Below, one piece after another: positions 10,266-18,883 of a DNA stretch of 39,075 bases. The stretch comes from Acidovorax sp. (GTDB taxonomy: Bacteria; Pseudomonadota; Gammaproteobacteria; Burkholderiales; Burkholderiaceae_C). The number at the start of each line of letters is the position of its first letter. Position 1 is the first letter of the stretch. The stretch lies in assembly GCF_022763525.1 (NCBI RefSeq), contig NZ_JALEGG010000178.1:1-39075 (forward strand), in the 5' to 3' direction. The translations under genes were made by a program, and so were the position numbers. The notes beneath the pieces are model-generated. The model saw only the letters and a list, made by a program, of their open reading frames with translations. It made no database searches and was not told the origin of the DNA.

Positions 10266-10970
10266 ATGATGATGAAGCAGCTGGCGCTGGACATCGGCCT
10301 GGCCACCGGGCCCACGCTGGCCCGGTTCTACGCCGGCCCCAACGAGGCCGCCCTGCAGCACCTGCGGCTGGCCGTTGGCGCGGGCAGCAGCGAGGCCACC
10401 CGCTCGCCCGTGCCCACCTACCTCTGGGGCGAGCCCGGCAGCGGAAAGTCCCATCTGCTGCAGGCGGTCCGTCAGGCCCTGCGCGAACATGGATCGAGCG
10501 TGGGGTGGCTGGACCCCGCCGTGAGCGAGCCTGCCGTTTTCGACGAGAGCTGGACTGCAGTGCTGATGGATGACGTGCACTTGTACGACACCGCGCAGCA
10601 AGCCGCAGCCTTCAACTGGTTCGTCAACGCCATCAGCCCCGCCAGCGGCAGCCCGCGCTGGGTGCTGGCCGCTGGCAACCTGCCCCCGGCCGACCTTCCA
10701 CTGCGCGACGACTTGCGCAGCCGCCTGGGCTGGGGCCACGTGTTCCAGTTGCAGCTGCTGGGCGAGTCCGAGCGCCGCGCCGTGCTGCGCCAGGAGGCCG
10801 ACGCGCGCGGAGTGTTCCTGGGCGATGAAGTGATGGACTACATGCTCAACCGCTTCTCGCGCGACCTGGGAAGCCTCATGCAGCTGCTGGACCAGCTCGA
10901 TGCGTTTGCCTTGCGCACCCAGCGCGCCATCACGATTCCGCTGCTGAAAACCATGCTGGAGTCGGAGTAA
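10266..10970 (+). CDS. hda: DnaA regulatory inactivator Hda
   Basis: Hda works with the DNA-loaded sliding clamp to stimulate ATP hydrolysis by DnaA, preventing re-initiation of replication. The 234-residue protein carries a clamp-binding motif near the N-terminus (QLALDI, residues 5-10), Walker A GEPGSGKS at 55-62, Walker B VLMDD at 99-103, and a C-terminal AAA+ lid (YMLNRFSRDLGSLMQLLDQLD). Three consecutive ATG codons (10266, 10269, 10272) make the exact start uncertain; the third gives the common MKQLALDIG start. It heads the hda - phosphatase - pcnB - folK run. Its stop is followed within 8 bp by a dispersed repeat. Confidence 0.94.
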   Translation: MMMKQLALDIGLATGPTLARFYAGPNEAALQHLRLAVGAGSSEATRSPVPTYLWGEPGSGKSHLLQAVRQALREHGSSVGWLDPAVSEPAVFDESWTAVLMDDVHLYDTAQQAAAFNWFVNAISPASGSPRWVLAAGNLPPADLPLRDDLRSRLGWGHVFQLQLLGESERRAVLRQEADARGVFLGDEVMDYMLNRFSRDLGSLMQLLDQLDAFALRTQRAITIPLLKTMLESE

Positions 10971-10977
10971 TGGGCAT

Positions 10978-11115
10978 CCCCCTGAGCGGCTTCGCCGCAG
11001 CCCCCTTCTCTCGAATTGCTGCGCAATTCGGGAAGGGGGACGCCGCCAGCGCACGCCAGCGCAGCGCCGCATGCGCGGCTTGGCGGCCCTTGCGCGGCGG
11101 CCGCTGGTCTGGGCT
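10978..11115 (+). repeat. 3'-end GC-rich repeat, family 2, copy 1
   Basis: This non-coding block directly downstream of hda shares two long identical tracts with 24236-24343 on the opposite strand: GGGGGACGCCGCCAGCGC (11035-11052) and GGCGGCCCTTGCGCGGCGG (11082-11100). Both copies begin CCCCCTGAG. It contains a strong stem-loop at 11001-11039: an outer 8-bp stem, a small internal bulge and an inner CGAATTGC/GCAATTCG stem with a 3-base loop. No T-run follows. Confidence 0.75.
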
Positions 11116-11154
11116 GCGCCAGTTGCAACGGCCATTGCCCCAGCGCAACAGTAA

Positions 11155-11868
11155 ATGATTGACATGCAAACACATCGACTTCGGCTGGCCCTTTTCGACC
11201 TGGACCACACGCTGCTGCCGCTCGACTCCGACTACGAGTGGGGCGAGTTCACCATCCGCATCGGCTGGAATGACCCGGTGGAGTTCGCGCGCCGCAACGA
11301 CGAGTTCTATGCCCACTACCAGGCCGGCACGCTCGACGTGCACGACTATGTGCGCTTTGCCACCGAGGCCGTGCGCCTGCGCGGGCCCGAGGCCGCTGCG
11401 GCGGCGCACCAGCAGTTCATGCGCGAGGTCATCAACCCCGCCATTCGGCCCCAGGCGCTCAGCCTCATCCGCCAGCACCAGGCGGCGGGCGATGAGGTGC
11501 TGATCGTCACGGCCACCAACGAGTTCGTGACCACGCCCATCGCGCAGGCACTGGGGGTGCCGCAACTGCTGGCCGTGCGGCTGGTGCGCGATGCCAGCGG
11601 CTGGTACACCGGCGAAATTGACGGCATCCCCACCATGCGCGAAGGCAAGGTGCGGCGCATGGAACAATGGCTGGCCGAGCGGCAGCTGGCCTGGGGCGAT
11701 GTCGAGAGCACGTTCTACAGCGACTCCATGAACGACGTGCCCCTGCTGGAGAAGGTGAACCACCCGGTCGCCACCAACCCCGACCCGCGCCTGCGCGCCC
11801 TGGCCCAGGAACGCGGCTGGCGCATACTGGATCTGTTTGCCGAGCCTGCCAGCCAGACGGCCTCCTGA
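11155..11868 (+). CDS. HAD-superfamily phosphatase, subfamily IB
   Basis: Probable small-molecule phosphomonoesterase of 237 residues, related to SerB. Motif I is FDLDHTLL with nucleophile Asp15 and acid/base Asp17, motif II is VTATNEF, a conserved lysine follows in MREGKVRRME, and motif IV is YSDSMNDVPLL. The alpha-helical cap lies between motifs I and II. The start could be 11155 or the in-frame ATG at 11164. It lies between hda and pcnB, an arrangement I recall in beta-proteobacteria, where this protein is annotated only as a HAD-IB hydrolase. Substrate unknown; histidinol-phosphate or phosphoserine activity has been suggested for relatives. Confidence 0.85.
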   Translation: MIDMQTHRLRLALFDLDHTLLPLDSDYEWGEFTIRIGWNDPVEFARRNDEFYAHYQAGTLDVHDYVRFATEAVRLRGPEAAAAAHQQFMREVINPAIRPQALSLIRQHQAAGDEVLIVTATNEFVTTPIAQALGVPQLLAVRLVRDASGWYTGEIDGIPTMREGKVRRMEQWLAERQLAWGDVESTFYSDSMNDVPLLEKVNHPVATNPDPRLRALAQERGWRILDLFAEPASQTAS

Positions 11869-11905
11869 CCCCCTGCGCTCGCAGTCCCCTGATATCTCCC
11901 TACCC

Positions 11906-13528
11906 ATGATCAAGAAGTTCATCGACAAACTGCTGGGCAAATCGACGCCCGGGACCTCGGGCGGCAAGCCCCATTTCGGCAAGCGCGAAGAGGTGCCCGC
12001 CAGCGTGCATGGCATCAACCCCGAGTTGGTGGACCGCCGCGCTGCCGAGGTGGTGGCCACGCTCAAGCAGGCGGGTTTTGAAGCCTACATCGTCGGCGGC
12101 GCCGTGCGCGACCTGCTGCTGGGCCTGCGCCCCAAGGACTTTGACGTGGCCACCAACGCCACGCCGGAGGAAGTCAAGGGCTTGTTCCGCCGCGCCTTCA
12201 TCATTGGCAAGCGCTTTCGCATCGTTCACGTGGTGCATGGCCGGGGGCGCGAGCACGAGGTGATTGAGGTCTCGACCTTCCGCGCCTACCTCGACAACTC
12301 GGCGGCGGGCCAGGTCACGGGCAACGAAAAGACCAGCAAGGCGCAGCTGTCGGGCATGCAGCACGCCGTGGATGCCTCAGGCCGCGTGCTGCGCGACAAC
12401 GTATGGGGTCCGCAGGACGAAGACGCCACGCGCCGTGACTTCACCGTGAACGCCATGTACTACGACCCGGTCAGCCAGATCGTGGTCGACTATCACAAGG
12501 GCCTTCAGGACGCCAAGAAGAAGACGCTGCGCATGATTGGCGACCCTGCCACGCGCTACCGCGAAGACCCGGTCCGCATCATCCGCGCCGTGCGTTTTGC
12601 GGCCAAGCTCAGCCCCCTGGGCTTCACCATCGACGCGAAGTCCGCCGCGCCTCTGGTGCAGTCGCAGGCGCTGCTGGCCGAGGTGCCGCAAAGCCGCATG
12701 TTCGACGAGATGCTCAAGCTGCTGCAGACGGGCCACGCCATCGCCACCATCGAGCAGCTGCGCAAGCTCGGCCTGGCCAAGGGCATCTACCCGCTGCTGG
12801 ACGTGGCCGTGGAACGCGCGGACACGCCGTTTGTGAAAGCCGCCCTGGTCGACACCGACCGCCGCGTGAACGAGGGCAAGCCCGTGGCCCCCAGCTTCCT
12901 CCTGGCCTGCGTGCTGTGGGAAGACGTGCGCAGCGGCTGGCAGGAGCGCCTGGCCCAGCGCCAGCATCCGCTGCCTGCGCTGCAGGAGGCCATCGACGAG
13001 GTGTTCGACAAGCGCATCGGCGACGTGTCAGGCCGGGGCAAGCTCGCTGCCGACATGCGCGAGATCTGGGTCATGCAGCCGCGTTTTGAAAAGCGCGTGG
13101 GCAACACCCCGTACGGCATGGTCATGCAGCCGCGCTTTCGCGCAGGCTTCGACTTCATGCGCCTGCGCGCCGATGTGGGCGAAGTCGAAGAAGCGCTGGC
13201 CGAGTGGTGGCAGGACTTCCAGGCGGCCGACGACGAGCGCCGCGACGACCTGATGGACCAGGCGAAGGAAGAGCAGCGAGCCCGCCAGAAGGCGCAGCAG
13301 CCCGTCGTCAAGCGCGTGCCGCGCAGCAACCCCGCGCCGCGCCCGGCACCTGGTGCCCCCACCGGTGTCACCGTGGATGCCGCGCCTGCCGACGGTGAGG
13401 ACATGGAACTGCCGCCCGACGGCAGTGCCCCCAAGAAGCGCCGCCGCCGCCGTCGCAAACCCGGAGGTGGCACCGGCGGCGGTGGCGGGGAGGGCGGCGG
13501 TGCGCCCAGCAGGGCCGCGGATGCCTGA
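11906..13528 (+). CDS. pcnB: poly(A) polymerase I
   Basis: Adds 3' poly(A) tails to RNA, promoting decay. The 540-residue protein has a nucleotidyltransferase head with GG at 64-65 and the catalytic carboxylates DFD at 78-80, followed by RRDFTVNAMYYDP and the RNA-binding domain segment YREDPVRIIRAVRFAAKL. The C-terminal part (about residues 445-540) is long, low in complexity and ends with a run of about nine basic residues and a Gly-rich tail, as in other PAP I proteins that bind RNA. This C-terminal part favours PAP I over a CCA-adding enzyme. It follows the phosphatase gene by 37 bp and overlaps folK by 8 bp. Confidence 0.92.
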   Translation: MIKKFIDKLLGKSTPGTSGGKPHFGKREEVPASVHGINPELVDRRAAEVVATLKQAGFEAYIVGGAVRDLLLGLRPKDFDVATNATPEEVKGLFRRAFIIGKRFRIVHVVHGRGREHEVIEVSTFRAYLDNSAAGQVTGNEKTSKAQLSGMQHAVDASGRVLRDNVWGPQDEDATRRDFTVNAMYYDPVSQIVVDYHKGLQDAKKKTLRMIGDPATRYREDPVRIIRAVRFAAKLSPLGFTIDAKSAAPLVQSQALLAEVPQSRMFDEMLKLLQTGHAIATIEQLRKLGLAKGIYPLLDVAVERADTPFVKAALVDTDRRVNEGKPVAPSFLLACVLWEDVRSGWQERLAQRQHPLPALQEAIDEVFDKRIGDVSGRGKLAADMREIWVMQPRFEKRVGNTPYGMVMQPRFRAGFDFMRLRADVGEVEEALAEWWQDFQAADDERRDDLMDQAKEEQRARQKAQQPVVKRVPRSNPAPRPAPGAPTGVTVDAAPADGEDMELPPDGSAPKKRRRRRRKPGGGTGGGGGEGGGAPSRAADA

Positions 13529-13991
13529 CCACACGGCGTACATCGGCCTGGGTGCCAACCTGGGCGATGCGCCCGCGGCCCTGCGCGCCGCCATCCAGGC
13601 CCTGGCCGCGCTGCCGGGCACACAGCTGCTGCAGTGCTCGGCGCTGTACCGCAGCGCCCCGGTGGACGCTACCGGCCCCGATTTCTACAACGCCGTGGCA
13701 GCCCTGCGTACCAGCCTGCCGCCGCAGGAGCTGCTCGCGGCCCTGCAGTCCATCGAAGCCGCCGCGGGGCGTGAGCGCCCTTACCGCAACGCCCCGCGCA
13801 CGCTGGACCTGGACATCCTGCTCTTCGATGCCTGGGCCATCGACACCCCCACGTTGACCGTGCCGCACCCCCGCATGCACGAGCGGGCCTTTGTGCTGCT
13901 GCCGCTGGCGGAAATCGCGCCCGCCCAGGTGCGCGCCGAGTGGCTGCAGGCCGTGCGCGACCAGCGCATTGAGCGCCTGGGAGCCGTCTGA
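13521..13991 (+). CDS. folK: 2-amino-4-hydroxy-6-hydroxymethyldihydropteridine pyrophosphokinase
   Basis: FolK transfers pyrophosphate from ATP to 6-hydroxymethyl-dihydropterin in folate synthesis. The 156-residue protein has the typical length and motifs: YIGLGANLGD at the N-terminus, ALYRSAPV, the FYNAVAAL pterin-site segment, RPYRNAPRTLDLDILLFD with the metal-binding Asp pair, and PHPRMHERAFVLLPL. The start at 13521 lies inside the last codons of pcnB, so the two are translationally coupled, an arrangement also found in other proteobacteria. Confidence 0.96.
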   Translation: MPDHTAYIGLGANLGDAPAALRAAIQALAALPGTQLLQCSALYRSAPVDATGPDFYNAVAALRTSLPPQELLAALQSIEAAAGRERPYRNAPRTLDLDILLFDAWAIDTPTLTVPHPRMHERAFVLLPLAEIAPAQVRAEWLQAVRDQRIERLGAV

Positions 13992-14006
13992 GGAAATAGC
14001 GGGCCA

Positions 14007-14032
14007 TGCCGCCACCCTGCGCGGGGGCGGCA
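14007..14032 (+). terminator. stem-loop after folK
   Basis: TGCCGCC pairs with GGCGGCA, and CCC with GGG, around a 5-base loop, with one bulged A at 14014. It begins 15 bp after the folK stop. No T-tract follows, so it may be a weak or factor-assisted terminator or a mRNA-end stabiliser. Confidence 0.4.
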
Positions 14033-14053
14033 CACCCCTGATTTTCAGGACTG

Positions 14054-14114
14054 TTTTGCTAATAAATTAATAGCTGTCAGCGCCTATTCCATAAGCGCTA
14101 GGGGCGAAAATGCC
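14054..14114 (+). repeat. dispersed hairpin repeat, family 1, copy A
   Basis: About 60 bp of AT-richer sequence with core TAGCT-N3-AGCGC, then AAGCGCTAG about 10 bp later, then a GAAAATGCC end. Three other copies in the same orientation lie at 20115, 28036 and 32472. It sits between the convergent folK and the ankyrin-like gene. Confidence 0.75.
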
Positions 14115-14153
14115 TCAGTGGCTGCGTACCCTGGCATTCTTCATCGTTCTTGC

Positions 14154-14975
14154 TCAGGCGAGTGATGTGAACTCCGGCAGGGCACGCCCGGTCTCCAGCA
14201 TGGCGATGATGCGATCCACCTGACCGCTCAGGTTCTTTTCCCTTTTGAACTCCTTGATATGGAGCGCCTGATCCAGCAGGGTTTTGTCTTTAGACACCGG
14301 CGTGGATGGGTCTGCGCCACGAGCCAGCAGCGCCCCCACGGCCAGGTCGCTGCCGGAGGTGACCGCCGTCCGTAATGGTGTGAGGCGCAGCGCGCTGGTA
14401 TCGGGCGTGTTGACGTCGCGTGACAGGCGGATCAGCTCGGGCACGTAGCGGTTGTTGCCCATGCAGATGATGTGCAGTATCCGCAAGGAGTCGTCCCAGG
14501 GTGCGTCCACGTCGACCACGCCAGCGTCCAGAATGCGCTGGAACAGGGCGTCGGAGCGCGCATCCAGCTCGCGCTCATGCAGCTGCGTCAGGCGCAGCAC
14601 CGGCATGTGGTCCTGTGTGGTGGAGTGGATGGCCGCGCCCAGGTCCAGCGCGGCCATCACGGCCTCGTGGCACCCGGGCCGCCACAGCGCAGCCACCGTC
14701 AGCGGCTCGACCGCACCGTATCTCTTCTGTGCCATCAGTGCGTTGTGGTACAGAGGCATGCCCGCCTCTGCCGGCAGGTGCACCATCTCCAGGTCATTTC
14801 CTTCGACGGCCAGAACCATGGGGTAGGTGTCTTCCCAGCGTTCGCCCTGCCACAGGGCCTTGGGATCGCCGCCGCCCGCCAGCCAGCGGCGCACGGCAGC
14901 GTAGTCCCTGGCCTGTACGGCGGCCTGCAGTGCGCGCTGCGAGGTGAGCAGGGCCAATCGTTCGTTTCTTTTCAC
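14154..14975 (-). CDS. ankyrin-repeat-like protein of unknown function
   Basis: A 273-residue protein with no signal peptide, so probably cytosolic. Several degenerate ankyrin-like units are visible: LQAAVQARDYAAVRRWLAGG near residues 16-35, MVLAVEGNDLEMV near 53-65, VAALWRPGCHEAVMAALDLGAA, LHIICMGNNRYVPELIRLSRDVN, and LRTAVTSGSDLAVGALLARGADP near 206-228. Ankyrin repeats bind other proteins; no catalytic motif is seen. It is divergent from the four-gene unknown operon starting at 15210 and may belong with it. Ankyrin-like proteins often serve as immunity or scaffold partners in bacterial effector clusters, but no toxin gene is visible here. I do not recognise a named family beyond the repeat. 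Confidence 0.7.
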   Translation of the reverse strand: MKRNERLALLTSQRALQAAVQARDYAAVRRWLAGGGDPKALWQGERWEDTYPMVLAVEGNDLEMVHLPAEAGMPLYHNALMAQKRYGAVEPLTVAALWRPGCHEAVMAALDLGAAIHSTTQDHMPVLRLTQLHERELDARSDALFQRILDAGVVDVDAPWDDSLRILHIICMGNNRYVPELIRLSRDVNTPDTSALRLTPLRTAVTSGSDLAVGALLARGADPSTPVSKDKTLLDQALHIKEFKREKNLSGQVDRIIAMLETGRALPEFTSLA

Positions 14976-15209
14976 GGTGATGTGCAGTCCCTTCGAGCAG
15001 GCTCTTGGAAGAACCGGGGGCCTGTCGCGTTGTCAGAGCCGCCATTTTGCAAGCGCAACGCCGGTTGGCGGCTGACAACTTGTCCACCGCGTGAGGCCTG
15101 GAATGGGCGCATTTCTCCGTATATTCCCTGAGTCCTGAGCCGACGGCAAAAAGCGTGACTTCACACGCCGCATCACGGGCCGGAAATCGCAATATCCAGG
15201 AAGGAAACC

Positions 15210-16640
15210 ATGCTGTTCGCCAGCTTGTGCACGCTGCTGTGGCCCGTTGATGAGGGCGCCGCTCGCTGCTACACCGAGACCGACGTTGCCCATGCCTTCG
15301 CCGAAGGGCGTCTGCAGATCGCAGACCCTCTCCAGTGGCCCGGCACCGGCGGCGCGTGGGGGTATGGCGTGCCAGTGCGGCGCATCGGCCCGGTGGGTGA
15401 GACCATGGACTATCGCGTGGGCGAAGGCGATGGGGCGAGGGACTTCCTTCGCTGCGCGAAGGCCTCGTGGTCCGATGGCTGGTTTGTCGCCCACCGCACG
15501 GACGCAAACGGCAACCTGTCGGGGTTTGCCTTCCACCCTGCCAGCGGGCGCATGCTCGACTGGCCGCAGTCCCGGCAGGTGCATCGCCTGGGCGGGTGCT
15601 TCTACACCGGCAATCGGCGTGGCTGGCAGGTCATCGACGACGAAGGGCAGGTGCTGCATGTGCTGCCACGCACGCCTGACGGCGATAGTCCCTTTGAGTT
15701 GGTCAATATCTTCATGCTGGGCGGCAGCGTGTACCTGAGCACCGGCGGCGCGGCGGGACAATCATTCTGGGCCCGGTGCGACGCCGCCACGGGTGCCTTG
15801 CAGGGCACGCTGACCTGGCCCCGGGGCTACCCGCGTGGCTGGAGCCAGTTGGGCAACGCATGGTTCTTTGTGGACGAGCACCACCTCTACCGCGCCAACA
15901 CCGAGGACCTGGTGGCCAGCGCTGCGCTGGCCACCTTGCCCGAGGACACCGTGGGCGGCACGCGCTGGCTGTGGTCTGATGGCACCTGCCTGTATCTGGT
16001 CTCGGTGGCGGGGCATCACCTGCTGTGTTTTGATGCGGAGGGCCGCCCCGCAGCTCCCGCGCAGCCACTGCCTGAAGGCTGGCGGGTGATGGGCGTGAGC
16101 ACACCCGTCGAGGGCTGGAGCCAGGTGTGGCTGGTGCCCGCCGACCGGCATGGCGATTGGGGAAGTGCCCAACTGCTCACTTGGCCGCCGGCGTCCGCTG
16201 CATTGCCCACGCTGTTCAAGGCAGAACCCGTACAGGCCAGCGAGCCCGAGCCGCTACCCGGGGCCGATGGCCGGCATGGCCTGCGCATCCGCGTGGCCGC
16301 ACCTTCGGCCGAGCAGGCCGCGCGCCATGGCGCGCACCACCTCATGCGCTGGGCCTTCCATGTGGCACGCGGCATCATCCAGCGTGGCGCGCGCAGCGAC
16401 CCGCAGTTCAACGGCGTGTTCGAGCTGGTGTGCACCACCCCGGAGCACATGGACCCCCAGGGCTTGCCGGTGCGCCATCTGCGGGCCCTGCTGGGCCGCA
16501 TGCGCGCCACACCCATGGGCTACACCGCCGGCGACGGCAAAGGATTGCTGCACCTGCGTGTGCTGTGGCGCGCTGGTGTCGACGCGCCCGCAGAGTGCGT
16601 CTATTCCAGCCTGGACGAAACGGAAAGGAGCTTTTCTTGA
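15210..16640 (+). CDS. unknown protein, propeller-like with C-terminal domain (paralogue of 17457-18839)
   Basis: A 476-residue protein that I cannot name. The ATG follows a good AAGGA site. Residues about 40-330 are beta-rich with repeated short units of the type GGSVYLSTGG, GNAWFFVDEHHLYRAN, DGTCLYLVSVAGHHLLCFDAEG, which suggests a beta-propeller. The last 130 residues (from about 345) contain the pattern G-HGLRIRV, an Ala/Arg helix and DPQFNGVFEL. The 460-residue protein two genes downstream has the same layout and a matching C-terminal pattern. No signal peptide is clear; the N-terminal hydrophobic stretch is short. It is the first gene of a four-gene run and its stop overlaps the next start (TGATG). 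Confidence 0.65.
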   Translation: MLFASLCTLLWPVDEGAARCYTETDVAHAFAEGRLQIADPLQWPGTGGAWGYGVPVRRIGPVGETMDYRVGEGDGARDFLRCAKASWSDGWFVAHRTDANGNLSGFAFHPASGRMLDWPQSRQVHRLGGCFYTGNRRGWQVIDDEGQVLHVLPRTPDGDSPFELVNIFMLGGSVYLSTGGAAGQSFWARCDAATGALQGTLTWPRGYPRGWSQLGNAWFFVDEHHLYRANTEDLVASAALATLPEDTVGGTRWLWSDGTCLYLVSVAGHHLLCFDAEGRPAAPAQPLPEGWRVMGVSTPVEGWSQVWLVPADRHGDWGSAQLLTWPPASAALPTLFKAEPVQASEPEPLPGADGRHGLRIRVAAPSAEQAARHGAHHLMRWAFHVARGIIQRGARSDPQFNGVFELVCTTPEHMDPQGLPVRHLRALLGRMRATPMGYTAGDGKGLLHLRVLWRAGVDAPAECVYSSLDETERSFS

Positions 16641-17419
16641 TGCATGCATTGACCCGGGAGCAGCTGTGGAGCCGCCTGGAGGCGGTCGATTATTTTGATT
16701 GGTGTGAGGAGGCGGAACACGCCGCGCTGCGCGCGCTGTTCTTTGACGGGGTGTTGTGGCCGCCAGGGCCGGCGCCCACCTGGATGGCATGCCGCGAGCT
16801 GTTCTTTCATCCCGAACAGACACCCGCCCAGTGGGCGCGCACCGTGGAGTTGCGGTCGCGCTATGTTGACGATGAGGACGTCGTGCACACATCGCCCCGG
16901 CTGGCCGATGAATACCGCGCCGAGGCGCTGTCCATGCTGCTGGCTTCCGACCACCTGTACAGCGGCATGGGCATTCCCGAACAGCTGGCGTTGCTGGACT
17001 GGCTGGGCTGGATGGATGCGCCCCCGTCGGCTGCGGCACTGGATGCCTGGATGTACGGCATCAATGGATGGATCGAGGCCAAGCCCCGGGAACCCTGGCT
17101 GCTGGCCGATACCGACGACAGCCGCCACGCGCACGCCCTGCCATGGCTCTACCGCACGCTGGATGCATCACCGCTGGTGATGCAGGGCCGCTGGATGGCC
17201 TCCACGCAGGACAGTTGGTGCTACGAGCGCTTTCCGCGCAATTTTCTCGGCTCTTTGCAATCACTGATGCGCATGGCCGAGAAAGGCAAGGTGCCGCACC
17301 GGCCGGGCACGGACCCCGGTCTGCGGCAGGATTTTTTGCGCCAGCTGCGTGATGATCTGGTTGCCGACGCGGTGCCCGCATTGCTGCAGCAAGTCTGGGC
17401 GATGACCCGAAAGGCCTGA
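16640..17419 (+). CDS. unknown Trp-rich protein
   Basis: A 259-residue protein, mostly helical by composition, with 14 tryptophans (5.4 percent), many in short W-x-x clusters such as LLDWLGWMD and AWMYGINGW. The ATG overlaps the previous stop by one base, with GGAG 9 bp upstream (16627-16630), so it is translated with the first gene. No signal peptide, transmembrane segment or catalytic motif is evident. I do not recognise the family. Position between two paralogous propeller-like genes suggests a shared complex or pathway. Confidence 0.65.
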   Translation: MHALTREQLWSRLEAVDYFDWCEEAEHAALRALFFDGVLWPPGPAPTWMACRELFFHPEQTPAQWARTVELRSRYVDDEDVVHTSPRLADEYRAEALSMLLASDHLYSGMGIPEQLALLDWLGWMDAPPSAAALDAWMYGINGWIEAKPREPWLLADTDDSRHAHALPWLYRTLDASPLVMQGRWMASTQDSWCYERFPRNFLGSLQSLMRMAEKGKVPHRPGTDPGLRQDFLRQLRDDLVADAVPALLQQVWAMTRKA

Positions 17420-17456
17420 TGGACATGGAACGAGCGACGTTACCCCCAGGAAAACC

Positions 17457-18839
17457 ATGCTGATCAACATCGTCGGCAACTTCACTTTCGAGCAGCGCGG
17501 AGACGCGTTGTTCATTGGCACCCAAGAATCGGCGGCGCTGATCTGTAATGGCCAGGCCCGGCTGGTGCCCCCGGAGCCAACGTTCCTGCGCTTCAGCGCG
17601 CCGGGCGTTACGGCCCGCGTGCACTACGCCGACGGCCCGCTGACCATCGTGCGGCACGGTGACAAGGAATGGCACCTCCACGACGTGCTGACGGGGGGCT
17701 CGGACGCGTATGGCGTGGCGTCCCCGCGCAACGAGCGCATCCTCATCGTCCACGACTGGGACGGCGATCGCCTAGCGTCGCTACCCCAACGACTGGGCCC
17801 CATGCACTTCGGCCGTGCCGCCATTGTGCTGACCGACACCTATACCTATCCCCAAAGCGAATACACGGAGATCTATCGCCCGGATGGCGAGTTCCTCGCT
17901 CGCTATACCTTGCAGAGGCACGGGGCGGGGCGCCAGGAGTTCGCGCACTTCACGGACGCACTGGCTTTTCTGCGCACGGGCAACGACCCTTCCACGTACC
18001 AGCTCTTCGACCTGCACAGCCTGCAAGCCTGCGGCGTCCTGCCCGTGGTGGGCGCGATCCTGGGGGTCTGCGCATTGCCGGATGGCAGCAACCTGTGGGT
18101 GGATGCCGAGGGCATGCACCGGCTGGCGCCGGAAGGCCAGGACCAGCCGTCGCAGACGCTGCACCGCTTCGCCGAGCCCCTGGACGTGGAGCGGGCCAAG
18201 CTGCTGCTGTGGCACGACGCGCAGCGCGTCTACGCGGCGATCGACCATGACCGGGACCGCCAGACCCTGATCGCCCTACCGCTCGAAGGCGCCAGCACTG
18301 CCGTGCAGGAGCTGCATTGGTCCGACACCTGGGCGATCGCGTTCCAGGGAGGTTTCCTGGCCGGGCAGAACTACCTGCAACTCAAGCGCAAGACGCTGCT
18401 GGCGGACAACGCAGTGGTGCTGTGGCGCCCCGGCGATGTGCTGAGCCCCGCTTTGCTCCAGACGGATGCGAGCCCGGTCGTCGAAGTCAGCCAGACTCGC
18501 TCGGCCGCCAAGGGCAAACACGGCTACCGCCTGCGCATCGAGGACTCTTGCCCGAACCGCGCGATCCGCTGCGCTGCGCTGGAACTGGGCCGGTTGTTGG
18601 GCGACACCTGCGAGGGCGCTTACCAACAGGGCGATGAAGTGCCGGACCGCAAGTTCGACGGGTGCTTCTCTATCGACATCGCCACTGCCAGCGCGCCCAC
18701 CGCGTTCGAGCAGGCCTTCTTGCCCGCCTACCTGGCCTACTACCGCGACACGGGCGACCTTTCGCCGGCAGGCAGCAGGGCACGGCTCGCGCCGCTGGCA
18801 ATCACCTGGACCACAGACGAAGCGCTACACAAAAAGTAG
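17457..18839 (+). CDS. unknown protein, propeller-like (paralogue of 15210-16640)
   Basis: A 460-residue protein starting 37 bp after the Trp-rich gene, with an AGGA site. The first 330 residues are beta-rich, with units such as DALFIGTQESAALIC, NERILIVHDWDGDRL, DGSNLWVDAEGMHRLAPEG and QRVYAAIDHDRDRQTLIALP that resemble propeller blades. The C-terminal 120 residues repeat the pattern of the first gene: a proline-rich joint, G-KHGYRLRIE, an Ala/Leu helix, then DRKFDGCFSIDI. The paralogy is clearest in this C-terminal part and weak in the propeller. No secretion signal is seen. Function unknown. Confidence 0.65.
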   Translation: MLINIVGNFTFEQRGDALFIGTQESAALICNGQARLVPPEPTFLRFSAPGVTARVHYADGPLTIVRHGDKEWHLHDVLTGGSDAYGVASPRNERILIVHDWDGDRLASLPQRLGPMHFGRAAIVLTDTYTYPQSEYTEIYRPDGEFLARYTLQRHGAGRQEFAHFTDALAFLRTGNDPSTYQLFDLHSLQACGVLPVVGAILGVCALPDGSNLWVDAEGMHRLAPEGQDQPSQTLHRFAEPLDVERAKLLLWHDAQRVYAAIDHDRDRQTLIALPLEGASTAVQELHWSDTWAIAFQGGFLAGQNYLQLKRKTLLADNAVVLWRPGDVLSPALLQTDASPVVEVSQTRSAAKGKHGYRLRIEDSCPNRAIRCAALELGRLLGDTCEGAYQQGDEVPDRKFDGCFSIDIATASAPTAFEQAFLPAYLAYYRDTGDLSPAGSRARLAPLAITWTTDEALHKK

Positions 18840-18883
18840 CCCAAAGCGCTTTCCTTTTTAGAGTGTCAGAGAGACTGATTTCG

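Noticed and set aside
11001-11039. Canonical Rho-independent terminator after hda
   Set aside because: The stem is strong but no T-run follows, and the sequence belongs to a repeat shared with 24236-24343; listed as repeat instead.
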